Of a DNA stretch of 35,095 nt, positions 23,402-31,117 are shown in pieces. Within the stretch, counting starts at the first letter, position 1. The number at the start of each line of letters is the position of its first letter. Position numbers and translations under genes: made by a program. This stretch comes from Caldilineae bacterium (GTDB lineage Bacteria > Chloroflexota > Anaerolineae > JAAEKA01): assembly GCA_020634555.1 (NCBI GenBank), contig JACKBK010000034.1, positions 1-35,095 of the forward strand, read 5' to 3'. The notes under the pieces were generated by a model that was not told the DNA's origin, made no database searches, and saw nothing but the letters and a program-made list of their open reading frames with translations.

Positions 23402-25303
23402 ATGGCAAACGTCCGAGCCACCACACCCCCAACCGTTCAGCCGCAGCCAGCCAAGTCGTCCTGGTTTGGCACGTTGGTGCGCGTCCTGTTGATGCTGCTC
23501 ACGGTTGTCATCTGGATGGCGGCGGTGTTTGCCGTGGGCAGCATTTACTATTACCAGCGCCAACACGTGAACCGCATCTACGACGGTGTGTCGGTGCGCG
23601 GCATCAACATGAGCGGGTTGACTCTGGCGGAAGCCGAAGAGCGGTTGAGCGTCGCCTTTGATCCGTACCCACTAGCGCCGGTTACGGTGCGCTATGGCGA
23701 CCAGTCGTGGACGTTGACCGCAGCCGATCTGGGTGTAGATTTCGATGCCGGCAGCGCGGCCGAAGCAGCCTATGAAATTGGCCGGCGTGCGGCTTTGGGC
23801 GTAGATGCGGCCGATCGGGTAGCCGCGCTGCAAGCCAATCTGCAGGAGCAGCTCTCAGCCTACCGTTTCGGTCGCGAGGTGCTGGCCGACGAGGCGGTCG
23901 ATCGTTCGGCTGGCCTGGTCTGGCTGGAAGCACGCGCCCGCGAGATCAATCGCCCGGTGGCCGAAGCGACCCTGCGCGTTGACGGCCTTGATGTGGTAAC
24001 GACACCCAGCCAGACAGGCTACGCGTTGGATGTATCTGCCAGCCACGCGGCGATCTATCAGGCGCTGTTGAATAACAGCGGCGCCACGGTCGAGTTGGCA
24101 GTCAATGAGGAGACCCCGTTGCTGGCTGATGTCAGCCAGGCCGATGTCTTTATGCGCCAGGTACTGAGTGGCCCGGTGGTACTGACCGCCTCCGAGCCGG
24201 ATCTGGATGCCCAGGCGCCGCCGCCAAACTACACCATCCCCCAGGAAACGTTGGTGAACTTGACCAGTCTGGAGATGACACCGCAGTTGGATGGTAGCAT
24301 GCAGCTGCTGGCCAGCCTGGATGTGGAGCCGTTGCGTCCCCAGGTGCAGGAATGGGCAGCCGAGCTGGCGCGCGAGCCGCGCGATGCACGGCTGGACTAC
24401 GATCCCGAGACCGGCGAGATCAGTGTGGTGACGCCCAGCCAGACCGGCCGTGTGCTGGATGTCGATGCCACGCTGCAAGCCATCCGCCAGGCCACGCTCA
24501 GCGATGAGCACAACGCAACGCTGCCGCTGGCGCTGGTCGAGCCGGCGGTCAATATGCACAAGATCGACGAGATGGGCATTGTGGAGCTGGTCGCCACCGG
24601 CACCACCAGCTTTAGAGGATCCAGCGCCGACCGCGTCCACAACATCGCAACGGCCGCAACCGCGGTGGACAACACTGTGGTCGCGCCGGGCGCTGTTTTT
24701 TCCTTCAACGACACTATCGGCGACGTCAACGCTGAGAACGGCTACACCGACTCGCTGATCATCTGGGGCGACCGGACCGCAGTGGGCATCGGTGGCGGCG
24801 TGTGCCAGGTCAGCACGACGGCCTTCCGGGCAGCCTTTCTGGGCGGCTTTCCCATCGAGGAGCGCTGGAACCATGGCTACGTGGTGAGCTGGTACGGCCA
24901 GCCCGGCCTCGACGCGACGATCTACACACCGACGGTGGATTTCAAGTTCCGCAACACTACCGGCCACCACATCATCATCAAGGCGGACTTGAACGAGGCC
25001 AAGGGAACGCTGACCTTCAATTTCTACGGCACCAAGCCCGACTGGGACGTGGATGTGACCGGGCCGGAGATCCTCAAGGAATCGCCGCCGCCGCCGCCGA
25101 TCTACCAGACCGACGCCAGTCTGGGCGCCGGTGAGGTGCGCCAGGTCGAGTATGCCAAGAACGGCATGGATGTGGCCTGGCGGCGGGTGATCCGCGACAG
25201 CGCCGGCGAGGTCCTCAGCGACGAGGTGCTCGAGAGCAGCTACACCCCGTGGGCGGCGTATTATCTGGTCGGCCCAACTGATGACAGCGCGGCGGCCGGT
25301 TAG
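23402..25303 (+). CDS. VanW-family (YoaR-like) membrane-anchored cell-wall protein
   Basis: A 633-residue protein. Residues 1-22 are cytoplasmic, followed by a transmembrane helix (about 23-50), so the rest is extracytoplasmic. GVSVRGINMSGLTLAEAEERL starts the first peptidoglycan-binding-4 repeat, and a second copy is near 230-340. The VanW domain begins near 410 with VAPGAVFSFNDTIGDVNAENGYTDS, then GIGGGVCQVSTTAFRAAF with its conserved Cys, and TVDFKFRNTTGHHIII. The C-terminal 80 residues resemble a G5-like tail. VanW-type proteins are linked to cell-wall binding, function uncertain. The stop overlaps that of the convergent LRR gene. Confidence 0.9.
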   Translation: MANVRATTPPTVQPQPAKSSWFGTLVRVLLMLLTVVIWMAAVFAVGSIYYYQRQHVNRIYDGVSVRGINMSGLTLAEAEERLSVAFDPYPLAPVTVRYGDQSWTLTAADLGVDFDAGSAAEAAYEIGRRAALGVDAADRVAALQANLQEQLSAYRFGREVLADEAVDRSAGLVWLEARAREINRPVAEATLRVDGLDVVTTPSQTGYALDVSASHAAIYQALLNNSGATVELAVNEETPLLADVSQADVFMRQVLSGPVVLTASEPDLDAQAPPPNYTIPQETLVNLTSLEMTPQLDGSMQLLASLDVEPLRPQVQEWAAELAREPRDARLDYDPETGEISVVTPSQTGRVLDVDATLQAIRQATLSDEHNATLPLALVEPAVNMHKIDEMGIVELVATGTTSFRGSSADRVHNIATAATAVDNTVVAPGAVFSFNDTIGDVNAENGYTDSLIIWGDRTAVGIGGGVCQVSTTAFRAAFLGGFPIEERWNHGYVVSWYGQPGLDATIYTPTVDFKFRNTTGHHIIIKADLNEAKGTLTFNFYGTKPDWDVDVTGPEILKESPPPPPIYQTDASLGAGEVRQVEYAKNGMDVAWRRVIRDSAGEVLSDEVLESSYTPWAAYYLVGPTDDSAAAG

Positions 25304-26736
25304 TGGACTTGCAGCAAGGGCAGATACGTTTTGAGCATCACTGATCCGGGAACTGTTTGCGCAGTAGTCGTGGTATAGTCGCTCCAAAGCGCGTTCTGCT
25401 GATAGGCCGGCGGTGTGTCGTGAGCCGGCGTGTAGGTGCGGATACGCAGTTCGTAGGTCAGGTTGGGCGTCAAGCCGGTAACAGTGAAGGTGTTGGCGGT
25501 CTTGTCAGCGGTCGTGCCAGCTACAACAAAGCTGCCCCCTGCTGGTCGATAGCTGATTTCGTAGTAGCCACCGTGGTATGTGTACTCGATGGGGGTCCAA
25601 GCCAGCGAAATGCTGCTGCCGGTCGCGTTGGTAGCGTGGAAATCGGCCGGCGCGACGGTCTGCGTCTCCTCCCAGAACGGATCGAAGGTGAGGATGCATG
25701 CCGGCGCGCTGGTGATTGCGTTGTAGCCCAGGTCCATGTAGCTGAGGTTTTCCAGGTCGCACAGGCCAGCCGGCACACTGCCGCTCAGCGCGTTGCTGTT
25801 GACCCACACCTCCTGCAATGTGGCCACATTGGCCAGTTCGACTGGAATGCTGCCGGTCAGCCGGTTGTTGGAAAGTACCAGGAAACGCAAAACCGGCAAG
25901 CTGCCCAGGCCTGGCGGGATCGCGCCGCTTAACTGGTTATGGTCCAGGATCAGGTAGGTCAGCGTGGAGATGTTGCCAAGCTGGCTGGGAATGGCGCCGG
26001 TCAACTGGTTGCGCGCCAACACCAGACGACGCAGGTGGGTCAGGCCGGTCAGTTGCGTCGGGATGCTGCCCGTCAGTTGGTTGTTGGCCAGCAGCAACTC
26101 CTCGATATTGCTCAGCCCGCTGAATCCGGCCGGTATCTGGCCGGTCAACTGGTTGGTGGAGATGTCGAGGACCTGCAAGGCGGATAGATTGCCAACCTGC
26201 GACGGGATTGCGCCGGTCAGCATGTTGTTGGACAGCCGCAGCCGCTGAAGCTGCGCCAGACTGCCGAGCTGGCTGGGAATGCCACCGGTCAGGTCGTTCT
26301 CCGACAGGTCCAACTCCTGAAGCTGGCCAAAGCTGCCCAGACTGGTGGGGATGGAGCCGGCGAGATCGTTGCGCAACAGCAACAGACGCTCCAGGCTTGT
26401 CAGGTCTGCAAGCTGGCTCGGCAGGCTGCCGTTTAGGTTGTTGTCCTGCAAATCCAGTTCCGTCACATGGCCGCTTTGGCAGGTGACGCCGTACCAGGAG
26501 CAAGGAGTCGTCGTCACCAGCCAGCCTGATTTATCGGTCCATTGTGGGCCTGCGGTGCTGTTATAGAGTGTCTCCAGCGCCTGGCACTCGGATAACGGTA
26601 TCTGCACGACGCCGGTGCAGCCGTCGGTTGGTTCAGTTGGCGGGGCCGCGCTGGCTGCCAGTGGCGTGATCAGCAGTGCGCAGGCCAGCAGGCCAAGGAT
26701 CAACGTACGTTTCTTTCGTTGTAGCCTATCCATCAT
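25300..26736 (-). CDS. Secreted plant-type leucine-rich-repeat protein with fibronectin III domain
   Basis: A 478-residue exported protein. A signal peptide (KKRTLILGLLACALLITPLA, cleavage after ASA about 30) precedes an LRR N-cap (ECQALETLYNSTAGPQWTDKSGW...CSWYGVTC). About eleven 24-residue repeats follow, of the plant type LxxLxLxxNxLTGxIPxxLGxL (about 90-345). A fibronectin III-like domain (APADFHATNATGSSISLAWTPIEYTYHG...) and a terminal KTYLPLLQVH end the protein; that ending is typical of secreted Chloroflexi proteins and may be a sorting signal. It has AAGGAAGG 5 nt before the ATG. Probably an extracellular protein- or carbohydrate-binding adhesin-like protein. Confidence 0.88.
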   Translation of the reverse strand: MMDRLQRKKRTLILGLLACALLITPLAASAAPPTEPTDGCTGVVQIPLSECQALETLYNSTAGPQWTDKSGWLVTTTPCSWYGVTCQSGHVTELDLQDNNLNGSLPSQLADLTSLERLLLLRNDLAGSIPTSLGSFGQLQELDLSENDLTGGIPSQLGSLAQLQRLRLSNNMLTGAIPSQVGNLSALQVLDISTNQLTGQIPAGFSGLSNIEELLLANNQLTGSIPTQLTGLTHLRRLVLARNQLTGAIPSQLGNISTLTYLILDHNQLSGAIPPGLGSLPVLRFLVLSNNRLTGSIPVELANVATLQEVWVNSNALSGSVPAGLCDLENLSYMDLGYNAITSAPACILTFDPFWEETQTVAPADFHATNATGSSISLAWTPIEYTYHGGYYEISYRPAGGSFVVAGTTADKTANTFTVTGLTPNLTYELRIRTYTPAHDTPPAYQQNALWSDYTTTTAQTVPGSVMLKTYLPLLQVH

Positions 26737-26835
26737 ACAGTCCTTCCTTTCGGTTCGAAGCGGTTCGTATCGCTTGAGAATGCAACCTGGTGTGTTGGGA
26801 TCTCGTAGGGCAGCAGGTTGTGACAGGGTCAGTTC

Positions 26836-27915
26836 TTACCTTCCATCATTCCCTGGTACCAGGCGTCCGCTGCCGGGCTGCGCCATCTGGTCAGGATCGT
26901 CGCTATCGTACGCCACCGCGCCGCGCAGCACGACTCGCTGCACCCGGCCCCAGACTTGCATGCCCGCAAACGGGGTCCAGCCGCATTTGGTGTGCAGCGC
27001 GTGGTTGGCTATCTCATAGCGCGCGTCGGGATCGATCTCGACGAATGTATCTGCCTGGTCGGGGAGACCAAAGACTCGACGGGGGTTAACGGCCATCAGT
27101 TCCACCAACCGCGCCATCGTCAGTCTTCCCTGGCGAACTGCGGTCAGCATCAGCGGCAACGAAGTCTCCAGCCCGGCCACACCGGGTGGCGGGTTGTCCG
27201 ATGCTTTTTCGGCCAACGTGTGCGGCGCGTGGTCGGTAGCGATGCAGTCCACGGTGTTCGCCAGATGCTGCCAGAGCGCGTCCTGGTCATCCTGTCTGGC
27301 CAGCCGCGGCCGCATGTCGCCCAACGGTCCCAGCCGGTGTGCGTCCGCCTCCGTCAGGAACAGGTGATGCGGCGTCACCTCGCAGGTGACAGGCAGTCCG
27401 GCCTGCTTGGCGGACGCGATCAGCTCGATCTCATCGCGCCGGCTGATGTGGCAAAAATGCACCGGCCGGTGATACGCCGCCGCCAGTCCGATGCCGACCG
27501 CAACGCTCTGCCCTTCAGCGTGCATGGCGATGGGTTTGGTGCGTGGCCAGCGGTCGAAACAGGCTTGCAATGTCGGCAGATCCTCGACGCGCAACGGGCC
27601 AAAGGTGTCGTTGAGGTAGATCTTCAAACCCACCGCATGCTCCGCCAGCGCGGCGAGATCATCAATGTGTTCAGGACTTGCGCCGCCGAACAGGCCAACA
27701 TCGCAGCGGATGCTGGCCTGGGCAAGTTGGCGAGCACCCTGCAAGGCGGTGCGGGTGACCAGCGGTGGCGAGGTGTTGGGCATCGCCAACACACAGGTGA
27801 ATCCGCCGGACAGCGCGGCCGCGGTGCCGGTGGCGAAATCCTCTTTGTGCTCGCCGCCGGGCACACGCAGATGGGTGTGAACGTCAACCAAGCCGGGAAG
27901 TCGAAGGGTTGTCAT
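26836..27915 (-). CDS. pyrC: Dihydroorotase
   Basis: A 359-residue amidohydrolase. GLVDVHTHLRVPGGEHKEDFATGTAAALSGGFT carries the metal-binding HxH (His13, His15). GLKIYLND has the carbamylated Lys98, HAEGQ and HFCHIS bring the further metal histidines, and ATDHAPHT (about 235) the catalytic Asp. It resembles the dihydroorotase domain of CAD-type enzymes (shorter than PyrC of type I). It cyclises carbamoyl aspartate to dihydroorotate in pyrimidine synthesis. No strong Shine-Dalgarno precedes the ATG; the stop of a 46-codon leader ORF lies 9 nt before it, so translation may be coupled. No other pyr genes are adjacent. Confidence 0.93.
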   Translation of the reverse strand: MTTLRLPGLVDVHTHLRVPGGEHKEDFATGTAAALSGGFTCVLAMPNTSPPLVTRTALQGARQLAQASIRCDVGLFGGASPEHIDDLAALAEHAVGLKIYLNDTFGPLRVEDLPTLQACFDRWPRTKPIAMHAEGQSVAVGIGLAAAYHRPVHFCHISRRDEIELIASAKQAGLPVTCEVTPHHLFLTEADAHRLGPLGDMRPRLARQDDQDALWQHLANTVDCIATDHAPHTLAEKASDNPPPGVAGLETSLPLMLTAVRQGRLTMARLVELMAVNPRRVFGLPDQADTFVEIDPDARYEIANHALHTKCGWTPFAGMQVWGRVQRVVLRGAVAYDSDDPDQMAQPGSGRLVPGNDGR

Positions 27916-27924
27916 GGGCTGTTC

Positions 27925-28065
27925 TCACACACCGGGTTTTGTCGAAAGAAACCGGGTGTGTCGAAGGTTATAAAAAAACGCCCGATTCTGCTCGAATCGG
28001 GGGAATGTCTGCCGGGCAGCAGGTTGATCTTTGCACTCGGTTTTCCAGTTACCTTTTGGGTTCAT
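27925..28065 (-). CDS. Candidate leader peptide of pyrC attenuator
   Basis: A 46-codon frame from ATG at 28065 to TGA at 27925-27927, ending 9 nt before the pyrC ATG. It runs through the terminator hairpin at 27972-28001 (encoding FPRFEQNRAFFYN) and through a second hairpin (encoding HTRFLSTKPGV). A promoter-like pair lies 20 nt upstream of the ATG. E. coli pyrL has the same arrangement. No strong Shine-Dalgarno sequence is visible. It is inferred, not proven, that it is translated. Confidence 0.45.
   Translation of the reverse strand: MNPKGNWKTECKDQPAARQTFPRFEQNRAFFYNLRHTRFLSTKPGV
27927..27961. repeat. CCGGTTT palindromic repeat, copy 1 (pyrC leader)
   Basis: Thirteen-base arms ACACACCGGGTTT and AAACCGGGTGTGT pair with one mismatch around a 9-nt loop. 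On the - strand the core reads CCGGTTTCTTTCGACAAAA. A copy with the same core lies in the HAD-like gene at 31916-31949. Here it sits between the terminator and the pyrC start. Confidence 0.75.
27972..28001 (-). terminator. Intrinsic terminator in the pyrC leader
   Basis: On the - strand CCCGATTC, loop GAGCA, GAATCGGG, then CG and seven T's. No - strand gene lies upstream, so the terminator is inside the pyrC leader, 57 nt before the ATG. This placement suggests attenuation. Confidence 0.75.
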
Positions 28066-28084
28066 GGCCAGATGCTGGGGCAGG

Positions 28085-28112
28085 ATTTTACCATGCCCGT
28101 TCGGTGCGACAA
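28085..28112 (-). promoter_or_regulatory. Candidate pyrC leader promoter
   Basis: On the - strand TTGTCG, 16 nt, TAAAAT; 4/6 and 5/6 matches to consensus. Transcription would start near 28078, about 75 nt before the terminator. Confidence 0.45.
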
Positions 28113-28145
28113 AATCTGCGGCGTTGCGGCTTACCCGCCCAATCC

Positions 28146-28174
28146 TTGCCAAGCGGCTGGCATTGGGCTACAAT
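28146..28174 (+). promoter_or_regulatory. Promoter of the methyltransferase gene
   Basis: TTGCCA, 17-nt spacer, TACAAT: 5/6 matches in both boxes with ideal spacing. It ends 25 nt before the methyltransferase ATG, and is divergent from the pyrC leader promoter. Confidence 0.7.
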
Positions 28175-28199
28175 CAGGCTCCTTGAGAATTCAGGCACG

Positions 28200-28967
28200 A
28201 TGGATACGAAAATGATGCACACCCCGATGAATGTAGTTTTGGAAGAAGACAAACACTGGTGGTTTGCCAGCCGCACCCGGGCGATCCTTGTTTATCTGGA
28301 CCGCTACATGAGCCCTGGGCTGAACCAGCGCATCCTGGATGTTGGCTGCGGCGCCGGCAACATGACGCACCATCTGGCGCACTACGGCCAGGTCACCGGT
28401 GTCGACTCGAACTCCCGGCCGCTGGAGGTGGCGCGCCAACGTGGTTTGCAGGTCCAGGAAGGCAGCGCCGACGACCTGCCCTTTGACGACGCGACCTTCG
28501 ATCTGGTGACGCTGCTGGACGTGGTGGAGCACGTGCCCAACGAACACGGTGTTTTCAGCGAGTGCTACCGGGTATTACGACCGGGCGGCAAGCTGATGGT
28601 GACGGTGCCGGCGCTGATGTGGCTGTGGAGCAACAACGACGTCATCAACGCCCACCAGCGTCGCTACACCCGCGGCGAACTGAACCAGAAGCTTGCGCAT
28701 CACGGGTTCAAGGTTTTACAATCCTCGTATAACAACTTCTTTGTTTTCCCACTGGCTGCCAGCCTGATCCTGGCGCGGCGTGGCCGGGCCGAGCCGGAAC
28801 TGGCCTCGCCGCACTTTGACGACGACGCCTATCAGGTCGAGATGGAGCCAACGCCCGCTCCGCTGAACACTGTGCTGGACGGTGTGGGCCGGGTTGAAGC
28901 CCGCCTGATCCGCGGCGTGTCTTTGCCTATCGGCACATCGATTCTGTGCATCGCTGAGAAGGTTTAA
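28200..28967 (+). CDS. Class I SAM-dependent methyltransferase
   Basis: A 255-residue protein from the ATG at 28200, which lies 26 nt after a good -10 box; upstream in-frame starts would precede the promoter. The SAM motif I is ILDVGCGAGNMTHHLA (about 42-57), with the Asp of VTGVDSN (motif II), the LLDVVEHV segment and the PGGKLMVTVPAL strand of post-I motifs. The HWWFASRTRAI opening is typical of methyltransferases encoded in polysaccharide or glycosyltransferase clusters. The stop overlaps the following small gene's start (TAATG). Substrate unknown. Confidence 0.9.
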   Translation: MDTKMMHTPMNVVLEEDKHWWFASRTRAILVYLDRYMSPGLNQRILDVGCGAGNMTHHLAHYGQVTGVDSNSRPLEVARQRGLQVQEGSADDLPFDDATFDLVTLLDVVEHVPNEHGVFSECYRVLRPGGKLMVTVPALMWLWSNNDVINAHQRRYTRGELNQKLAHHGFKVLQSSYNNFFVFPLAASLILARRGRAEPELASPHFDDDAYQVEMEPTPAPLNTVLDGVGRVEARLIRGVSLPIGTSILCIAEKV

Positions 28968-29353
28968 TGAACAGCCAGGACATCCGCGACCGAATCGCCC
29001 AGATGGAAGCCGAAGCCGAGCAACAAGCCCACAGCCGCGGCGCGAGCTTTGGCGATGACGCAACTGATGACGACCTGTCGTGGGAGGCGCTCTTCGGTGT
29101 TTTTGGTGCCTCGGAGAGCGACGATGACTTCTCGCTCAACGACTGGCTGGCCGAGGGCTTGCACGGCCTGCGCGGCACGCTGCGCGGCGCAGGCGTCGAT
29201 GACGAGTTCTGGCGCCACCTGCGCGCCGCCGAGCGCGAGATATTGCTGGCAGCGCGTCACCTGCTGGACGTCCGCCTGGAAGCCCTTGAGCGCGCCAGCC
29301 AGCCAGCGGATGACAGAAACCGGCTGCAGGAGATCGACATCGATTTCGAGTGA
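28967..29353 (+). CDS. Small acidic protein following the methyltransferase
   Basis: A 128-residue protein of no family I recognise. It starts in the TAATG overlap with the methyltransferase. The N-terminal half is acidic (DDATDDDLSWEALFGVFGASESDDDFS); the C-terminal half is helical and amphipathic (EREILLAARHLLDVRLEALERA). No membrane segment or cysteine is seen. The tight coupling suggests a role with the methyltransferase. Confidence 0.7.
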   Translation: MNSQDIRDRIAQMEAEAEQQAHSRGASFGDDATDDDLSWEALFGVFGASESDDDFSLNDWLAEGLHGLRGTLRGAGVDDEFWRHLRAAEREILLAARHLLDVRLEALERASQPADDRNRLQEIDIDFE

Positions 29354-29354
29354 T

Positions 29355-29404
29355 GCGTGAAACGTAAAACGTGAGCCAGAGATTGCTTACGCGTCACGTT
29401 TCAT
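29355..29404. repeat. CGTGAAACG inverted-repeat element, copy 2
   Basis: GCGTGAAACGTAAAACGTGAG (29355-29375) faces CGCGTCACGTTTCAT (29390-29404), giving an imperfect stem. It matches copy 1 at 23287-23350 in both arms and lies just before asd. Confidence 0.8.
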
Positions 29405-29439
29405 CTTTTCCCAATCCAACTACCCGAAACCAAGGTTAT

Positions 29440-30498
29440 ATGACCAAAGTCCCCGTAGGAATTCTGGGCGCCACCGGCGCCGTGGGCCAGCGCTTCGTGC
29501 AACTGTTGGCCGACCACCCCTGGTTTGAGATCGCGGCGCTGGGCGCATCGGACCGCTCGGCCGGCATCAGGTATAGCGAGCGCCGCTGGGTACTCCAGCC
29601 TGACATGCCCGAAGCCGTCCGTGACATGGAACTGCGGCTGGGCGAGCCAGAGAACTTTAGCGACTGCCGGGTCATCTTCTCGGCCACACCCAACGACGTG
29701 GCTGCGCGGGTCGAATCAGAGTTCGCCGCGGCCGGTTATTTCGTCTTTACCAACGCCGGCCCGCATCGCATGGACTCCGATGTGCCGCTGATGGTCACCG
29801 ACGTTAACCCGGAGCACGCCAGGTTGATCCGCGTTCAGCAAAAGCTTCGTGGCTGGGACGGGTTCATTGTGGCCAACGCCAACTGCACCGCCACTCACCT
29901 CACCGCGGCGTTGAAGCCGCTGGACGACGCGTTCGGCCTTGAGAAGGTCTTTGTGGTCAGTATGCAAGCGGTGTCCGGCGCGGGCTATCCGGGTGTGCCT
30001 ACCATGGATATCACCGACAACGTCATCCCCTACATCGGCAACGAGGAAAACAAGCTTGAGGAAGAGCCCCACAAAATGTTGGGCCGGTTGGACGGCGACC
30101 ACATCGAGCCGGCCGATTTCATCCTCAGCGCGCACTGCAACCGCGTCCACGTGCTGGACGGGCACACGGAATGCGTGTCGGTAGCGCTTCGCCGCAAGGC
30201 GACGCCCGAAGAAGCCGCAGAGGCGCTGCGCAGCTACCGCAGCCTGCCCCAGGAGATGGGACTGCCCAGCGCGCCCGATCCGTGCATCGTGGTCCGCGAC
30301 GAGCCGGACCGCCCGCAGACCCGGCTGGACCGCATGACCGGCAACGGCATGGCGACCGTGATCGGCCGCCTGCGTCCCGACCCGATCCTCGACCTCAAGT
30401 TCGTCCTGCTGGGCCACAACACCATCCGCGGCGCGGCCGGCGGGTCGGTGCTCAATGCAGAGTTGCTGCTCAAGCAAGGATACCTGAAACCTGCTTGA
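29440..30498 (+). CDS. asd: Aspartate-semialdehyde dehydrogenase, archaeal/fungal type
   Basis: A 352-residue Asd. The ATG at 29440 has AAGG 4 nt upstream and starts the family's opening VPVGILGATGAVGQRFVQLL, with the NADP-binding GATGAVG. The catalytic cysteine is in NANCTATHLT (Cys149), SGAGYPGVP is the next conserved block, and HCNRVHVLDGHTECV (about 232-245) contains the active-site histidine. It reduces aspartyl phosphate to aspartate semialdehyde for Lys, Thr and Met synthesis and diaminopimelate. It stands alone between a repeat and a toxin-antitoxin-like pair. Confidence 0.95.
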   Translation: MTKVPVGILGATGAVGQRFVQLLADHPWFEIAALGASDRSAGIRYSERRWVLQPDMPEAVRDMELRLGEPENFSDCRVIFSATPNDVAARVESEFAAAGYFVFTNAGPHRMDSDVPLMVTDVNPEHARLIRVQQKLRGWDGFIVANANCTATHLTAALKPLDDAFGLEKVFVVSMQAVSGAGYPGVPTMDITDNVIPYIGNEENKLEEEPHKMLGRLDGDHIEPADFILSAHCNRVHVLDGHTECVSVALRRKATPEEAAEALRSYRSLPQEMGLPSAPDPCIVVRDEPDRPQTRLDRMTGNGMATVIGRLRPDPILDLKFVLLGHNTIRGAAGGSVLNAELLLKQGYLKPA

Positions 30499-30523
30499 TT
30501 CCGGCTTTGAGTGAAATCGCGCT

Positions 30524-30808
30524 GTGTACGAACGTATTCTACGACAAATGCAAGACAAGATTCGTACTCGCCAGTACGTGATGACCTTGCACGCCGAAGA
30601 AGAGATGACCGATGATCATCTCTCTATTTTCGACATCGAGAGAGCAATTTTGACGGGATCGGTGTTCGAGCGTCAGACTGATCATGTTTCCGGTGAATGG
30701 AAGTAATTGGCCCCTGGCGAGACGGTCACTGGCTTTGCAATAACGGTTGTCGCAAAACTGAGTGTCACGAACAAGCTGGTAATCATAACTGTATTTCGCG
30801 AAGAGTAG
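30524..30808 (+). pseudogene. DUF4258 toxin-like gene interrupted by a TAA codon
   Basis: From GTG at 30524 the frame reads YVMTLHAEEEMTDDHLSIFDIERAILTGSVFERQ, the DUF4258 pattern, to GEWK and a TAA at 30704-30706. Without any shift the same frame continues LAPGETVTGFAITVVAKLS and KLVIITVFREE to TAG at 30806. This is the normal C-terminal half of the family, whose residue at the TAA position is a Tyr (GEWKY). A single base change therefore truncated the protein at residue 60. DUF4258 proteins are RNase-fold toxins paired with MqsA/YgiT-type antitoxins; the intact partner follows at 30828. Confidence 0.85.
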
Positions 30809-30827
30809 CATCAGGAAAACAGCCTCT

Positions 30828-31064
30828 ATGAATGATCTAACTTGCGATAGCTGTGGAAAGCCAGGAGCGAAGATCAAATTGGTCTCGCGCAGCTATGGAC
30901 AGGGAGCCAACCTGCTGGTAATTGAGAAAGTCCCTGTGATCAGTTGTCCTCATTGTGGTGAGAGCTATCTGACGGCTGACACCTTGCACGAGATTGAGCG
31001 CATCAAGCTGCAGCGCGATTTCTTCGCTGTGAAACGGCCGGTGCCTGTCGCCGAGTTCGCTTGA
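30828..31064 (+). CDS. YgiT/MqsA-type zinc-finger antitoxin
   Basis: A 78-residue protein with two Cys pairs, CDSCGKPG (6-9) and CPHCGESYL (about 40-43), forming the zinc ribbon of MqsA/YgiT-type antitoxins, then TLHEIERIKLQRDFFAVKRPV. It lacks a full C-terminal DNA-binding domain, like most partners of DUF4258 toxins. It lies 20 nt after the stop of the broken toxin, so the pair is probably no longer toxic. Confidence 0.85.
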   Translation: MNDLTCDSCGKPGAKIKLVSRSYGQGANLLVIEKVPVISCPHCGESYLTADTLHEIERIKLQRDFFAVKRPVPVAEFA

Positions 31065-31117
31065 TCCGCGTCTGGCGAACAAACGACCCAGTCACCAATC
31101 CACCATCCTCCTGATCC

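Noticed and set aside
23855..25387. 510-codon open frame on the - strand opposite the VanW-family gene
   Set aside because: Complement of a well-supported gene with recognisable domains; composition is that of a shadow frame.
26956..28215. 419-codon open frame on the + strand opposite pyrC
   Set aside because: pyrC on the - strand has all catalytic motifs; the + frame has none.
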